Of a stretch of 64,000 nt of DNA, positions 48,179 through 57,227 are shown piece after piece. Position 1 is the stretch's first letter; every line of letters begins with the position of its first letter. The stretch is from Microbacteriaceae bacterium (GTDB taxonomy: Bacteria; Actinomycetota; Actinomycetes; Actinomycetales; Microbacteriaceae). The translations under genes and the position numbers were made by a program. The stretch lies in contig JAHBTA010000002.1 in the NCBI GenBank assembly GCA_019638805.1, forward strand, positions 372,001 through 436,000. Direction: 5' to 3'. The notes beneath the pieces were generated by a model, which saw only the letters and a list, made by a program, of their open reading frames with translations, ran no database searches and was not told where the DNA came from.

Positions 48179-49366
48179 ATGACCCCGCTGACCCGGGCGC
48201 GGGCCCTGAGCCTCGCCGTCATCACCCCGCTGGTTCTCGCGCTGGCCGCGTGCTTCCCCGTGGCGGGGGGTGACCAGGGATCGGGAGGCGGCACGGATGT
48301 GCAGGGCGGCATCTCCACGGATGACGCGCTCATCTCGGCCTCGGCGCCCACGACGGAGTTCGTGTCGATGACCGACCCGGTCGCGCAGTCGTTCACGGTC
48401 GACGTGCCGAAGGGGTGGAACAGCATCGCCTACTCGAACGGCGGGTTCGACGTGCACCGCGAAGTGGTCAGCACGGTCAGCCCGGACGGCGGCACCGTCA
48501 TCTTCCTCGGCGATCCCAAGGCTCCCAACTTCTGGGATCCCGACCTCGCCACCGATCTGGAGAAGCAGTTCGCCGACGCGCTCGAGTTCATCGACCTGCG
48601 TCGCTACGAGCCCGCACCCAGCTACTTCACGAACTGGGTCGAGGGCCGGTTCGGCTCCCTCTCCGGCTACCGCTTCGTGGGCGTCGAGGAGGACAAGCAG
48701 GCCGCATCCGACCTGATGCAGCGCTTCACCCAGGCCGGCGTGTACATGCGGCAGATCCACGTCGCGAAGATCCGGTTCAGCTACCAGAGCTCGAAGGGCG
48801 AGACGATCGACGGCCTCGTGTACGGCTACACGATGGACGGCGGCAAGTTGTGGGTCACCGAGGTCGGCGGCATCGCCACCAACCGCGCCGCCGACGACTA
48901 CCTCGACATGATGAGCCACATGTCGACCTCCAAGAAGACCAGCCAGGAGTGGCTGGCGGCACGGCAGGCGAGCCACCAGCAGACCATGGCGCAGATGGAG
49001 GCGTTCGCCCAGCAGATGACGGCGCAGCACAACGCGAACATGGCCTGGATCCAGCAAAGCGCCGCCAACCACCAGGCGCACATGCAGGCCGTGTGGGCGG
49101 CCAACGACGCGAGCATGAACGCGTACTACAACAACATGGCATCCATGGACACCAGCCAGCAGCAGTTCCTCAACTACGTCAACGAGGAGCACACCGTCGC
49201 CGGGCCGGACGGCCAGACCTGGCAGGTCACCACGGGCGCCACGAACTACTACGTCAACCCGACCACCGGCGCCTACACCGGCGGCGACATCAACTTCGGC
49301 GAACAGGACCTCATCGCCATGGGCTACAACCCGGACGACTTCGTCCAGGTCACGGTCGTGAACTGA
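48179..49366 (+). CDS. Lipoprotein with Met/Gln/His/Asn-rich region inside the Tad locus
   Basis: 395 residues; TAGATT lies 6 nt before the ATG. Lipobox LAAC after VITPLVLA. Mature part: PsbP-like beta domain (about 60-240: AQSFTVDVPKGWNSIAYSNG), then a helical low-complexity stretch at about 255-325 with repeated HQQ, NN, MAQM and AANH words (SHQQTMAQMEAFAQQMTAQH), and a C-terminal EEHTVAGPDGQTWQVTTGAT domain ending GYNPDDFVQVTVV. The C-terminal pattern recalls a broad family of secreted proteins in proteobacteria (memory). Opposite strand to the Tad genes on both sides. Function unknown; metal binding is possible from the His/Met content. Confidence 0.75.
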   Translation: MTPLTRARALSLAVITPLVLALAACFPVAGGDQGSGGGTDVQGGISTDDALISASAPTTEFVSMTDPVAQSFTVDVPKGWNSIAYSNGGFDVHREVVSTVSPDGGTVIFLGDPKAPNFWDPDLATDLEKQFADALEFIDLRRYEPAPSYFTNWVEGRFGSLSGYRFVGVEEDKQAASDLMQRFTQAGVYMRQIHVAKIRFSYQSSKGETIDGLVYGYTMDGGKLWVTEVGGIATNRAADDYLDMMSHMSTSKKTSQEWLAARQASHQQTMAQMEAFAQQMTAQHNANMAWIQQSAANHQAHMQAVWAANDASMNAYYNNMASMDTSQQQFLNYVNEEHTVAGPDGQTWQVTTGATNYYVNPTTGAYTGGDINFGEQDLIAMGYNPDDFVQVTVVN

Positions 49367-49421
49367 CCCGGCTATCGTGAGCTGACCTGGTCTCCGGAAA
49401 CCCGCCGTCGGGGGCCGCGCG

Positions 49422-50360
49422 TCAGAACCCCGCCCGCAGGACGAGCAGCCCCGGGAAGATCGCGAAGGCGATCGTGACCGGCAACACGCCGAATACCAGC
49501 GGCACGAGCATGGCCACCTCCTTGCGGCCGGCGGATTCGAGCAGCCGGCGCTTGGCGTCCTCGCGCGCATCCTGCGCCTGAGCTCGCAGCACTCCCACGA
49601 GCGGCGTGCCGCGGTCGAGCGCGGCGATGAGCTGATCGACCGTGCGGGTCAGGGCGGGCAGGTCGAGCGCCGCCGCGCTACGGGTCAGCGCCTCGGGAAG
49701 CGGCGTGCCCGCGTTGACCTCCGCCACGGTCCGACCGAGCTCGTGCGCCAGCTCGCCGTTGCCGGTCCGCGCGACCCGGCGCAGGGCATCGAGCACGCCC
49801 TCGCCCGCGGACAGCGCGAGCGCCAGGAACTCGAGCACCGTGGGCAGCTCGGCCGCGATGCGGCGCTGGCGCGATCGCCCGGCACTCGTGAGCAGCTGAT
49901 CGGGCGCGAGGGCGCCCGCGACCAGCCCGATCGCGATGACCGCGCCCAGCACCAGACCGGATGCCGCGGTCGCGTGCGCGAGAACGGCCGCCACCGCGAC
50001 GCCCGCCGCCGATCCCGCACCCGAGGTCACGAGCTGTCGCGAGCGGTACGCGGCGACGCTCGACGCCGACCCCGCCCGTCGCAGGCGGCGGGCCACCTCG
50101 TCGTCACCCCCCAGCACCCGCGCCAGGAGGCGCTGCGCGGCCGCGATGGCGGGAGCCGCGAGAGCCAGCAGCGCCGAGGCGGGCTCGGCCGGTCGCCGCG
50201 CCACGAGCTCGCGCGCCTCGGCCGAAACGTCGGTGAGGGCGTGCGCGACCCGAACGCCGAGGCGCGGTGCGCCAAACCGCGGGATGAGGGCCACCAGAGT
50301 CCACAGGCCGAGCCCGAGCCCGATGCCCAGCGGAATCGCCCCCGCGACGACCGGACTCAC
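49422..50360 (-). CDS. tadC: Tad secretion inner-membrane protein TadC
   Basis: 312 residues from the GTG at 50360 overlapping the tadB stop. Three or four helices; type II secretion F domain (about 110-300) with RQRRIAAELPTVLEFLALAL and SAGEGVLDALRRVARTGNGE, then the terminal helices VPLVFGVLPVTIAFAIFPGL. With TadB it forms the platform for pilus assembly. The lipoprotein gene lies just downstream on the other strand. Confidence 0.9.
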   Translation of the reverse strand: MSPVVAGAIPLGIGLGLGLWTLVALIPRFGAPRLGVRVAHALTDVSAEARELVARRPAEPASALLALAAPAIAAAQRLLARVLGGDDEVARRLRRAGSASSVAAYRSRQLVTSGAGSAAGVAVAAVLAHATAASGLVLGAVIAIGLVAGALAPDQLLTSAGRSRQRRIAAELPTVLEFLALALSAGEGVLDALRRVARTGNGELAHELGRTVAEVNAGTPLPEALTRSAAALDLPALTRTVDQLIAALDRGTPLVGVLRAQAQDAREDAKRRLLESAGRKEVAMLVPLVFGVLPVTIAFAIFPGLLVLRAGF

Positions 50361-51217
50361 GCGAACCACCGCCGCTCGTCGGGGAGCCGCCCGAGCGCCA
50401 CCATGATCCGGTACGCGACGACACTCACGACGGCGCCCACCCCGAGCAGGGCGAGCCCGGCCGGCGAGTTGTAGGCGGCGGCCGCCTCGGAGCGGGCGGA
50501 GAGCAGCAGGAGCACGACCCACGGCGCGGCCACCCCGAGGCGCGCGGCGTTGACGACCCACGACTGACGCGCCTCGACCTCGGAGCGCACCGCGGCATCC
50601 TGGCGCAGCGCAGCGGCGAGCGCGCGCAGCACGGAAGGCAGCTCGGTGCCGCCCACCTCGCGAGCCAGGCGCAGGGTCTCGACGATGCGATCCGCGACCG
50701 GGTCGCCCAGTCGACGCTTGAGATCGTCGAACGCCGGGTCGAGCAGGCCGGTGCTCTCGACCGCCCGACCCAGGTCGGCGAAGGCCGTGCGCAGCTCAGC
50801 CGGACCGACCTCGGCGAGGCCGGCCACGGCATCCCCCAGCGATCTGCCCGACCGGATCGCGGACACCAGGTGATCGACCAGGTCGGGCCAAGCGGCGCGC
50901 AGCATCCGGCGGCGGGCACGGCCGCGGGAGGACACGACGGCGACCGGGACGAGAGCGCCGACGCCGGCGGCCAGCACGGCCAGGGCAGGCACCGGCAGCA
51001 GCGCCGCGACCACCGACCCGGCCGCGACCCCGAGCGCCGTGCACAGGACGACGAAGACCGCGACGGGTACGCGCTCGAACCCGGCGCGCGCGAGCCAGCC
51101 GCGCACCCGCTCGGCGGGTCCGGGAGAGCCGGCCCGGCCGGCGGCGGTGGGCCACAGCCACGGCGAGGCGACCAGGCACACCCCCGTGCCCAGCAGGACG
51201 CCCAGCGCGAGCGTCAT
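50357..51217 (-). CDS. tadB: Tad secretion inner-membrane protein TadB
   Basis: 286 residues from the ATG at 51217 (ATGA overlap with tadA). Helices at 5-20, 50-88 and 230-275; F domain with AAWPDLVDHLVSAIRSGRSL and RLAREVGGTELPSVLRALAA. Partner of TadC in the assembly platform. Longer upstream frame is in tadA and not used. Confidence 0.9.
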   Translation of the reverse strand: MTLALGVLLGTGVCLVASPWLWPTAAGRAGSPGPAERVRGWLARAGFERVPVAVFVVLCTALGVAAGSVVAALLPVPALAVLAAGVGALVPVAVVSSRGRARRRMLRAAWPDLVDHLVSAIRSGRSLGDAVAGLAEVGPAELRTAFADLGRAVESTGLLDPAFDDLKRRLGDPVADRIVETLRLAREVGGTELPSVLRALAAALRQDAAVRSEVEARQSWVVNAARLGVAAPWVVLLLLSARSEAAAAYNSPAGLALLGVGAVVSVVAYRIMVALGRLPDERRWFA

Positions 51218-52530
51218 GCGGCGCCCTCCTCGGCAGCGCCCACCTCGGGCGCGCCCATCTCGGTCGGATGCGCAGCAGCCGAACGCGGAGCAGCCGGATG
51301 AGCAGCAGCCGCGTGCATGGCGGCCGACGCATCTTGGCCACCCGCGCGGAACCGGTGCGTCCGCACCGGACGCAGCCCGGTCGCCTGCAGCACGTCGTCG
51401 CGCAACTCGAAGAGCCGGGTCACCTGCACGGCGCCGCCCGAGACCTCCCCCGTCGGAGCCGCGATCTCGACCACCCGCCGTCGTCCCGAGCGCTCGAGCC
51501 GCGCGTGAACGACCAGGTCGATGCTCGAGGCCACGGTCGGCAGCACGAACGACGAGTCGATGTTGCGCCCGGCGAGCAGCGGCAGGGTGCAGAGCTTGGC
51601 CAGCGCATCCCCCGCGCTGTTGGCGTGGATGGAACACATGCCCGGCAACCCCGAGTTGAGCGCGATGAGCAGATCGAGGGACTCGGCCTCGCGCACCTCC
51701 CCCACCACGAGCCGGTCGGGGCGCATGCGCAGGGCCTCCTTGATGAGCCGCCGCAGCGTCACCTCGCCCGTGCCCTCGAGGCTCGGCTGACGGCACTGCA
51801 GGGCGACCCAGTCGGGCGCGGCGAGGGCCAGCTCGAAGGTCTCCTCGACCGTCACGACCCGCTCGGATGCCGGCGCGGCCCCCAGCAGCGCCCCCAGCAT
51901 GGTGGTCTTGCCGCTCTGCGTCGCGCCGGAGACCAGGATGTTCTGACCGCTGCGGACGCACAGCTCGAGGAACTCGGCGGCGAGCGGGGTCAGCGAACCG
52001 AGCCGGACCAGGTCGGCCAGCCCGCGCATCCCGTCGCGGAACTTGCGGATGTTGACGGCCCAGTGCCGGCGCGTGATGTCGGGGATCGCCACGTGCAGCC
52101 GCGAGCCGTCGGGAAGCGAGGCGTCCACGAAGGGGGTCGACAGGTCGACCCGGCGGCCGGTGGACTGCAGCATGCGCTCGACCAGGTCGCGCACCTGCTG
52201 CTCGGTGAGCTCGAGCTCCACGCACTCGGAGACGCCGTCGCGCGCGACGAAGATGCGGTCGGGGGCGTTGATCCAGAGCTCCTCGATCCCGGGGTCGTCG
52301 AGCAGCGGCTGCAGTGCACCGAACCCGGTGAGCACCGCGACGACCTGGCGGGCGACGACGGTCTCGTCGGCGAGCATCGGCTGGAGACCGCTCAGTGCCC
52401 GCTCGCTGTACCGACCCACCTCGTCGCGCACGAGATGCTCCACCATGGGGAGGTCGCCCGCCAGATCGACGCCGTCGCCGCGGACGCGCTCGCGCACGGC
52501 GTCGGCGATGAGGGTGACCGGGCTCTGCAC
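51214..52530 (-). CDS. tadA: Tad pilus assembly ATPase TadA/CpaF
   Basis: 438 residues from the GTG at 52530. Helical N-terminal region, then the secretion ATPase: LWINAPDRIFVARDGVSECV, Walker A GATQSGKTTML, Asp box VVTVEETFELALAAPDWVAL, Walker B RPDRLVVGEVREAESLDLLI, His box SIHANSAGDALAKL. The last 40 residues are an Ala/His/Glu-rich tail (AAAAHPAAPRSAAAHPTEMG) not typical of the family. First gene of the tadA-tadB-tadC operon. No separate TadZ/Ssd gene is seen upstream. Confidence 0.94.
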   Translation of the reverse strand: MQSPVTLIADAVRERVRGDGVDLAGDLPMVEHLVRDEVGRYSERALSGLQPMLADETVVARQVVAVLTGFGALQPLLDDPGIEELWINAPDRIFVARDGVSECVELELTEQQVRDLVERMLQSTGRRVDLSTPFVDASLPDGSRLHVAIPDITRRHWAVNIRKFRDGMRGLADLVRLGSLTPLAAEFLELCVRSGQNILVSGATQSGKTTMLGALLGAAPASERVVTVEETFELALAAPDWVALQCRQPSLEGTGEVTLRRLIKEALRMRPDRLVVGEVREAESLDLLIALNSGLPGMCSIHANSAGDALAKLCTLPLLAGRNIDSSFVLPTVASSIDLVVHARLERSGRRRVVEIAAPTGEVSGGAVQVTRLFELRDDVLQATGLRPVRTHRFRAGGQDASAAMHAAAAHPAAPRSAAAHPTEMGAPEVGAAEEGAA

Positions 52531-52607
52531 CCGGTCATGGTGTCAGCCCTTCTCGCGGTGGGCGCGGGTTGTCCACAGGGTCGGAGAATCGGGGGTTGAA
52601 TGGAGTC

Positions 52608-53069
52608 ATGCACACCCTCCGAGCAGCACTCCCCGGCGTCTGGATCGGCGTCATCGGCGCCCTGGGCTTCATCGAGACTCCCCTGAAGTTCCTGGCACCC
52701 GGCGTGACGACGCCCATCGCCCTCGGGATCGGACGGCTCGTGCTGACCGCGGCAGACCTCCTCGGCGTCGCACTGCTCATCGCCATCACGATCGTGTCGC
52801 TGCTGCGGCCCCGGGTGCCGCGCGCCGGGCTCATCGCGCTGGGAGCCCTCTGGGTCGTGCTGCTCGCACAGGTCGCGATCGTGCGCCCCCTGCTCAACGC
52901 CCGCACCGACATCATCCTGGCCGGCGGTGACCCCGGCGAGTCCGCCCTGCACGTGGTCTACATCGTCGCGGACCTCATCCTGTTGGTCCTGCTCGTCGCG
53001 TATCTGGTGGTCATTCGACCGCGTCGGGATGCCGTGGCCGGCACACCGGGAGGCTCGCCCGCCACCTAG
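52608..53069 (+). CDS. Small four-helix membrane protein, unknown function
   Basis: 153 residues from the ATG at 52608, which has a TTGAAT box 6 nt upstream and overlaps a GGAG. Four hydrophobic segments at about 10-30, 40-62, 75-95 and 118-140. Starts HTLRAALPGVWIGVIGALGF, with conserved-looking ETPLKFLAPG. The pattern resembles small conserved actinobacterial membrane proteins of the DUF4149 kind but I am not sure. Divergent from tadA. Confidence 0.7.
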   Translation: MHTLRAALPGVWIGVIGALGFIETPLKFLAPGVTTPIALGIGRLVLTAADLLGVALLIAITIVSLLRPRVPRAGLIALGALWVVLLAQVAIVRPLLNARTDIILAGGDPGESALHVVYIVADLILLVLLVAYLVVIRPRRDAVAGTPGGSPAT

Positions 53070-53082
53070 ACTTGCCCCGCCC

Positions 53083-53164
53083 GCGGGAGTGGTGAAACCG
53101 GTAGACACGCAGGATTTAGGTTCCTGTGCCGAGAGGCGTGGGGGTTCGAGTCCCCCCTCCCGCA
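53083..53164 (+). tRNA. tRNA-Leu (anticodon UAG)
   Basis: Acceptor stem GCGGGAG/CTCCCGC, D-arm TGGTGAAACCGGTAGACA, anticodon loop TTTAGGT with stem CAGGA/TCCTG, a long class-II variable arm (TGCCGAGAGGCGTG) and T-arm GGGGGTTCGAGTCCCCC. CCA is not encoded. Anticodon UAG reads CUN leucine codons. Confidence 0.95.
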
Positions 53165-53189
53165 CTTCCCCGCGACTCGCGGCATCTGC

Positions 53190-53224
53190 TAGTTTCGGCA
53201 CACCGAAAGATTCGGTCGACCGAA
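53190..53224 (+). promoter_or_regulatory. mntH promoter with two MntR-like palindromic operators
   Basis: TAGTTT at 53190-53195 is a -10 box. Overlapping it and the expected start is tttcgg-caca-ccgaaa (53193-53208), then a perfect palindrome ttcggtcgaccgaa (53211-53224). Centres are 17 bp apart. The TTCGG-N4-CCGAA shape fits DtxR/MntR-type operators, and a DtxR-family regulator is encoded 4 kb downstream. Ribosome site GAAGG lies 5 nt before the GTG. Confidence 0.65.
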
Positions 53225-53231
53225 GGCAGCC

Positions 53232-54488
53232 GTGACCACCTCGACGAAACCGCCCGCCGCGGCACCCGCGGCTCCCCGCGGCCGCAGCCTGCTGCCCCTG
53301 CTCGGCCCGGCCATGGTCGCCGGTGTGGCCTACCTCGACCCCGGCAATGTCGCGAGCAACGCGAGCGCCGGGGCCGCGTACGGCTACCTGCTGGTCTGGG
53401 TCGTGGTGCTCGCCAACGCGATGGCCTGGCTCATCCAGTACCTCTCCGCGAAGCTCGGCGTGACCACGGGCAACAGCCTGCCCGGCCTCCTCGGGGCCAG
53501 GTTCCGGCGCCGGGGCACGCGCTACGCGTACTGGCTGCAGGCGGAGCTCGTCGCCATGGCGACCGATGTGGCCGAGATCCTCGGCGGAGCCATCGCGCTA
53601 CACCTGCTTTTCGGTCTGCCGCTCATCGTCGGGGGCGTCATCACGGGCGCGGTCTCGATGCTCCTGCTCGCGCTGCACAGCCGCCGCGGCTCGCGGCCCT
53701 TCGAGTTCGTGATCATCGGACTCGTCGCGGTCATCACGATCGGGTTCTGCGCCGGGATCCTGTTCGCTCCGCTCGACCCCGTCCAGGCGATCGGAGGGCT
53801 CGCGCCCCGCTTCGCCGACACGGGCTCGGTACTGCTCGCGGCATCCATCATGGGCGCGACCGTCATGCCGCACGCGATCTACGCCCACTCGGCACTCACG
53901 CGCGACCGGTTCGGGTACGTCGCCCCCGGCCCGCAACGGCGGCGGGTGCTGCGCGCCACGCGCGTCGACGTGACCGTCGCGCTCGCGATCGCCGGCACCG
54001 TGAATGTCGTGATCCTGCTGCTCGCGGCCGCCACGTTGCAGGGGGTCGAGGGCACCAACACGCTCGAGGGCGCCCACGCGGCCATCCAGTCGGCACTCGG
54101 ACCGGTCGTCGCGACGCTCTTCGCGGTCGGGCTGCTGGCGTCGGGGCTCGCGTCGACGAGCGTGGGCGCCTACGCCGGGGCCGAGATCATGCGCGGGCTG
54201 CTGCACGTGCGCATCCCGCTCATCGCCCGGCGGCTCGTGACGCTCATCCCCGCGCTCGTGATCCTCGTCATCGGCTTCGACCCGACGCTCGCGCTCGTGC
54301 TCAGCCAGGTGGTGCTGAGCTTCGGCATCCCGTTCGCCCTCGTGCCCCTCGTGCGGCTCACCGCGCGAGGCGAGCTGCTCGGCGACGCCGTGAACCGGTG
54401 GTGGACCACGGCTCTGGCCGCGGTGGCGGTCGTTCTGCTGATCGCGCTCAACGCGACGCTGCTGGTGCTGGTCATCACCGGCGGCTGA
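53232..54488 (+). CDS. mntH: NRAMP-family Mn2+/Fe2+ importer
   Basis: 418 residues from the GTG at 53232, eleven helices. Metal-binding helix 1 motif YLDPGNVASN (Asp-Pro-Gly-Asn) and helix 6 motif IMGATVMPHAIYAHSALTRD, both diagnostic of proton-coupled Mn/Fe NRAMP transporters. The N-terminal 20 residues are Pro/Ala-rich. Promoter carries two palindromic DtxR/MntR-type sites, so it is predicted to be repressed when manganese is plentiful. Next genes are other metal transporters. Confidence 0.95.
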   Translation: MTTSTKPPAAAPAAPRGRSLLPLLGPAMVAGVAYLDPGNVASNASAGAAYGYLLVWVVVLANAMAWLIQYLSAKLGVTTGNSLPGLLGARFRRRGTRYAYWLQAELVAMATDVAEILGGAIALHLLFGLPLIVGGVITGAVSMLLLALHSRRGSRPFEFVIIGLVAVITIGFCAGILFAPLDPVQAIGGLAPRFADTGSVLLAASIMGATVMPHAIYAHSALTRDRFGYVAPGPQRRRVLRATRVDVTVALAIAGTVNVVILLLAAATLQGVEGTNTLEGAHAAIQSALGPVVATLFAVGLLASGLASTSVGAYAGAEIMRGLLHVRIPLIARRLVTLIPALVILVIGFDPTLALVLSQVVLSFGIPFALVPLVRLTARGELLGDAVNRWWTTALAAVAVVLLIALNATLLVLVITGG

Positions 54489-54551
54489 GCGCGGACTCGC
54501 CGCATCGCGGTGACGGCGAGAACCGGGCGGCGCACCTGTCAGGCTGTGCTC

Positions 54552-56426
54552 ATGAGGCGTGTGCGCACCGCGATCGCGCGGTACCCGCTGGTGGTCGCGA
54601 CGCTGCTCGTCGGGGCCGCCGGCCTGATCCTGCTGATGACACCGGCCCATGACGCGGCGCCGTGGATCGTGGGCGGCTACGCGCTCCTGGTCGCCGGCTG
54701 GGAGGCGATCGGCATGGTCCGCGCGCTCGTGACCGGTCGTGCAGGACTGGACATTCTCGCCGTCACCGCCATCGTCGCGGCGGTTCTCGTCGGCGAGGCA
54801 TGGGCGGCACTCGTGGTGGTGCTCATGCTCACCGGCGGTGCTGCGCTGGAGGACTTCGCCGAAAGTCGTTCCCGGCGCGAACTGACCGCGCTGCTGCAGA
54901 AGGCCCCGCAGCGCGCGACGCGGATCCCCGACCCGGGTGCGGGCGGAGTACGCGGCGCACCGGCCGCCGAGGAGGTCCCGGTCGACGCCGTCGACGTCGG
55001 CGACCTCCTGCTGGTGCGGCCGGGGTCACTGGTCCCGGTGGATTCGATCCTGATATCCGACCACGCGGTGCTCGACGAGTCCTCGCTGACCGGGGAGAGC
55101 CTCCCCGTGGAACGCACCGCGGGCGAGCGGATCTCCAGCGGCGCGACCAACGGAGCGGCGGCCATCACCGTACGGGCCGCGGCGATCGCCGCCGACAGCG
55201 AATACCAGCAGATCGTTCGCCTGGTGGAGCAGGCGGCCGGAAGCAAGGCGCGCGTCGTGAGACTCGCCGATCGCTACGCGGTGCCGTTCACCGCGGTCTC
55301 CCTCGCGATCGCGGCCGTCGCCTGGATCGTGAGCGGCGAGCCGGTGCGCTTCGCCGAGGTGCTCGTGGTCGCGACGCCCTGCCCCCTGCTCATCGCCGCC
55401 CCGGTCGCCTTCCTCGGCGGGATGAGCCGGGCAGCGCGGTCCGGCCTCATCGTGAAGGGCGGCAGCACGCTCGAACAGCTCTCGCGGGCGCGGTCCGCGG
55501 CGTTCGACAAGACGGGCACGATCACGACCGGACGCTCCACCATCCAGCGGATCGTGCCCGAGCCGGGCTTCACCGACGAGGAGGTCCTGCGGCTGGCGGC
55601 ATCCGCCGAGGTGTACTCGTCGCACGTCCTGGCCGGCTCGGTGATCGCGGCCGCCCGCGACACCGAGCACGCGCTGCTGGAGGCGCGAGACGCCGAGGAG
55701 ATCGCCACCAACGGCGTGGCCGCGACGCTGTCGGTCGACGACCGGGACGTGCGGGTGCGGGTCGGCAAGCCGGCCTGGATACGGGAGCACGCGCCGGCTC
55801 TCACGACGCCGCACCTCGAACCCGGTGAGCTGGCGATCTACGTGGCCGCCGACGACCGATTCGCGGGTGTCATCGTCATGCGGGATCAGGTGCGGGAGGA
55901 CGCCGCGAAAGCCCTGGGCGAGCTGCGCGGGCTCGGGATCGAGCGCATGCTCCTGATCACCGGCGATCTGGAAGCCACGGCCCGTCCGGTCGCGGCGGCG
56001 CTCGGCATCACCGAGGTGCACGCCGAGTGCCGGCCCGCCGACAAGGTCGAGATCGTCGGCCGCGTGCAACCGCGGCCGCTCATCATGGTGGGCGACGGCC
56101 TCAACGACGCGCCCGTGCTCGCGGCCGCCGACATCGGCTTCGCGATGGGCGCCCGCGGAGCCACGGCGGCGAGCGAGTCGGCCGGCATCGTGAACCGTTA
56201 CGACGACCTGTCGAACCTTCCCCTCGCGGTGCGGATCGGGAAGGACACGGTGCGGATCGCCCTGCAGAGCATCTGGCTCGGGATCGCCATCAGCCTCGCG
56301 CTCATGCTGGTCGCGGCCTTCGGTCACCTGCCGGCTCTGTTCGGCGCGTGGCTGCAGGAGGGGGTCGACCTGGTCGCCATCCTCGGCGCGCTTCGCGCGA
56401 TCGGGCCGCGCTCGGAATCGCGGTGA
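54552..56426 (+). CDS. Heavy-metal P1B-type ATPase without N-terminal metal-binding domain
   Basis: 624 residues from the ATG at 54552 (weak CAGGCT box 6 nt upstream). Transmembrane part has the metal motif TPCP with Cys277 (VVATPCPLLIAAPVAFLGG); actuator LDESSLTGESLPVE; phosphorylation Asp319 in FDKTGTITTG; nucleotide domain lacking a clear HP dipeptide typical of copper pumps (SSHVLAGSV); hinge MVGDGLNDAPVLAAAD. No CxxC heavy-metal domain at the N-terminus. TPCP-type pumps differ from the copper CPC group; metal not certain. Probably an exporter next to Mn importer and CDF exporter. Confidence 0.88.
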   Translation: MRRVRTAIARYPLVVATLLVGAAGLILLMTPAHDAAPWIVGGYALLVAGWEAIGMVRALVTGRAGLDILAVTAIVAAVLVGEAWAALVVVLMLTGGAALEDFAESRSRRELTALLQKAPQRATRIPDPGAGGVRGAPAAEEVPVDAVDVGDLLLVRPGSLVPVDSILISDHAVLDESSLTGESLPVERTAGERISSGATNGAAAITVRAAAIAADSEYQQIVRLVEQAAGSKARVVRLADRYAVPFTAVSLAIAAVAWIVSGEPVRFAEVLVVATPCPLLIAAPVAFLGGMSRAARSGLIVKGGSTLEQLSRARSAAFDKTGTITTGRSTIQRIVPEPGFTDEEVLRLAASAEVYSSHVLAGSVIAAARDTEHALLEARDAEEIATNGVAATLSVDDRDVRVRVGKPAWIREHAPALTTPHLEPGELAIYVAADDRFAGVIVMRDQVREDAAKALGELRGLGIERMLLITGDLEATARPVAAALGITEVHAECRPADKVEIVGRVQPRPLIMVGDGLNDAPVLAAADIGFAMGARGATAASESAGIVNRYDDLSNLPLAVRIGKDTVRIALQSIWLGIAISLALMLVAAFGHLPALFGAWLQEGVDLVAILGALRAIGPRSESR

Positions 56427-56441
56427 CCCGCCGCGTTCGGC

Positions 56442-57227
56442 TCAGCGCCCGTCGGTGCGCTCGGCCGCCGTCGCGCCCGCCCGGAACACGTCCTTGTCCA
56501 GCACGACCTGCTCGTCGGTGAGCGGTGCCGCCGCCCCCTCGCGCGCCAGCCGGCGCGCCTTGAGCGACTGGCGCACCAGATGGAAGACGGTCGGGATGAC
56601 CGCGATGCAGATCGCCCCGAGCAGGATCAGGTCGATGTACTCGCTCACGAACTCGGCCAGCGGCGGGATGAACCCCAGCAGGAAGCCCGCGAACGTCAGC
56701 CCCGCGCCCCAGATGAGCGCGCCGATCGCGTTGTACAGCGAATACCGGCGGTAGCTCATGTGCCCGACGCCCGCGGCGACCGGGGCGAAGGTGCGCACGA
56801 TCGGCACGAAACGCGCCGCGATGATCGCGAACGGGCCGAAGCGCTCGAAGAACCGGTTGGTGCGGATGACGTTCTCCCGCGAGAACAGGCCGCTCTCGCG
56901 CCGCTCGAAGATGCGCGGCCCCGACTTGTGCCCGATGAGATAGCCCACCTCACCCCCGAGGAACGCCGCCACCGCGATCGCCAGGCACACCCAGTAGATC
57001 GGGATCTGGATGCCGTTCTGATCCGGGTGCATGGTGCCCGTGAAGGCCAGCAGCCCGGTGATGATCAGCAGGGTGTCGCCGGGCAGGATGAACCCGACCA
57101 GGAGCCCCGTCTCGGCGAACACGATGAAGCACACCACGAGCAGCGCCCAGGGCCCCGCCGCCTCGATGATGGCGTGCGGATCCAGCCACGGGATGAGCCC
57201 GCCCACGGCGGCCGGAAGGGTGAGCAT
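56442..57227 (-). CDS. DedA-family membrane protein
   Basis: 261 residues from the ATG at 57227, 6 nt after TACGCT; the ATG shares its A with the mntR stop (TGATG). Family motifs: FAETGLLVGFILPGDTLLII, the FLGGEVGYLIGHKSGPRIFE loop, FFERFGPFAIIAARFVPIVR and FAPVAAGVGHMSYRRYSLYN, which includes the two functional Arg/Glu positions. DedA proteins recycle undecaprenyl phosphate or move phospholipids and depend on proton motive force. The C-terminal 40 residues are charged and cytoplasmic. Confidence 0.93.
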   Translation of the reverse strand: MLTLPAAVGGLIPWLDPHAIIEAAGPWALLVVCFIVFAETGLLVGFILPGDTLLIITGLLAFTGTMHPDQNGIQIPIYWVCLAIAVAAFLGGEVGYLIGHKSGPRIFERRESGLFSRENVIRTNRFFERFGPFAIIAARFVPIVRTFAPVAAGVGHMSYRRYSLYNAIGALIWGAGLTFAGFLLGFIPPLAEFVSEYIDLILLGAICIAVIPTVFHLVRQSLKARRLAREGAAAPLTDEQVVLDKDVFRAGATAAERTDGR

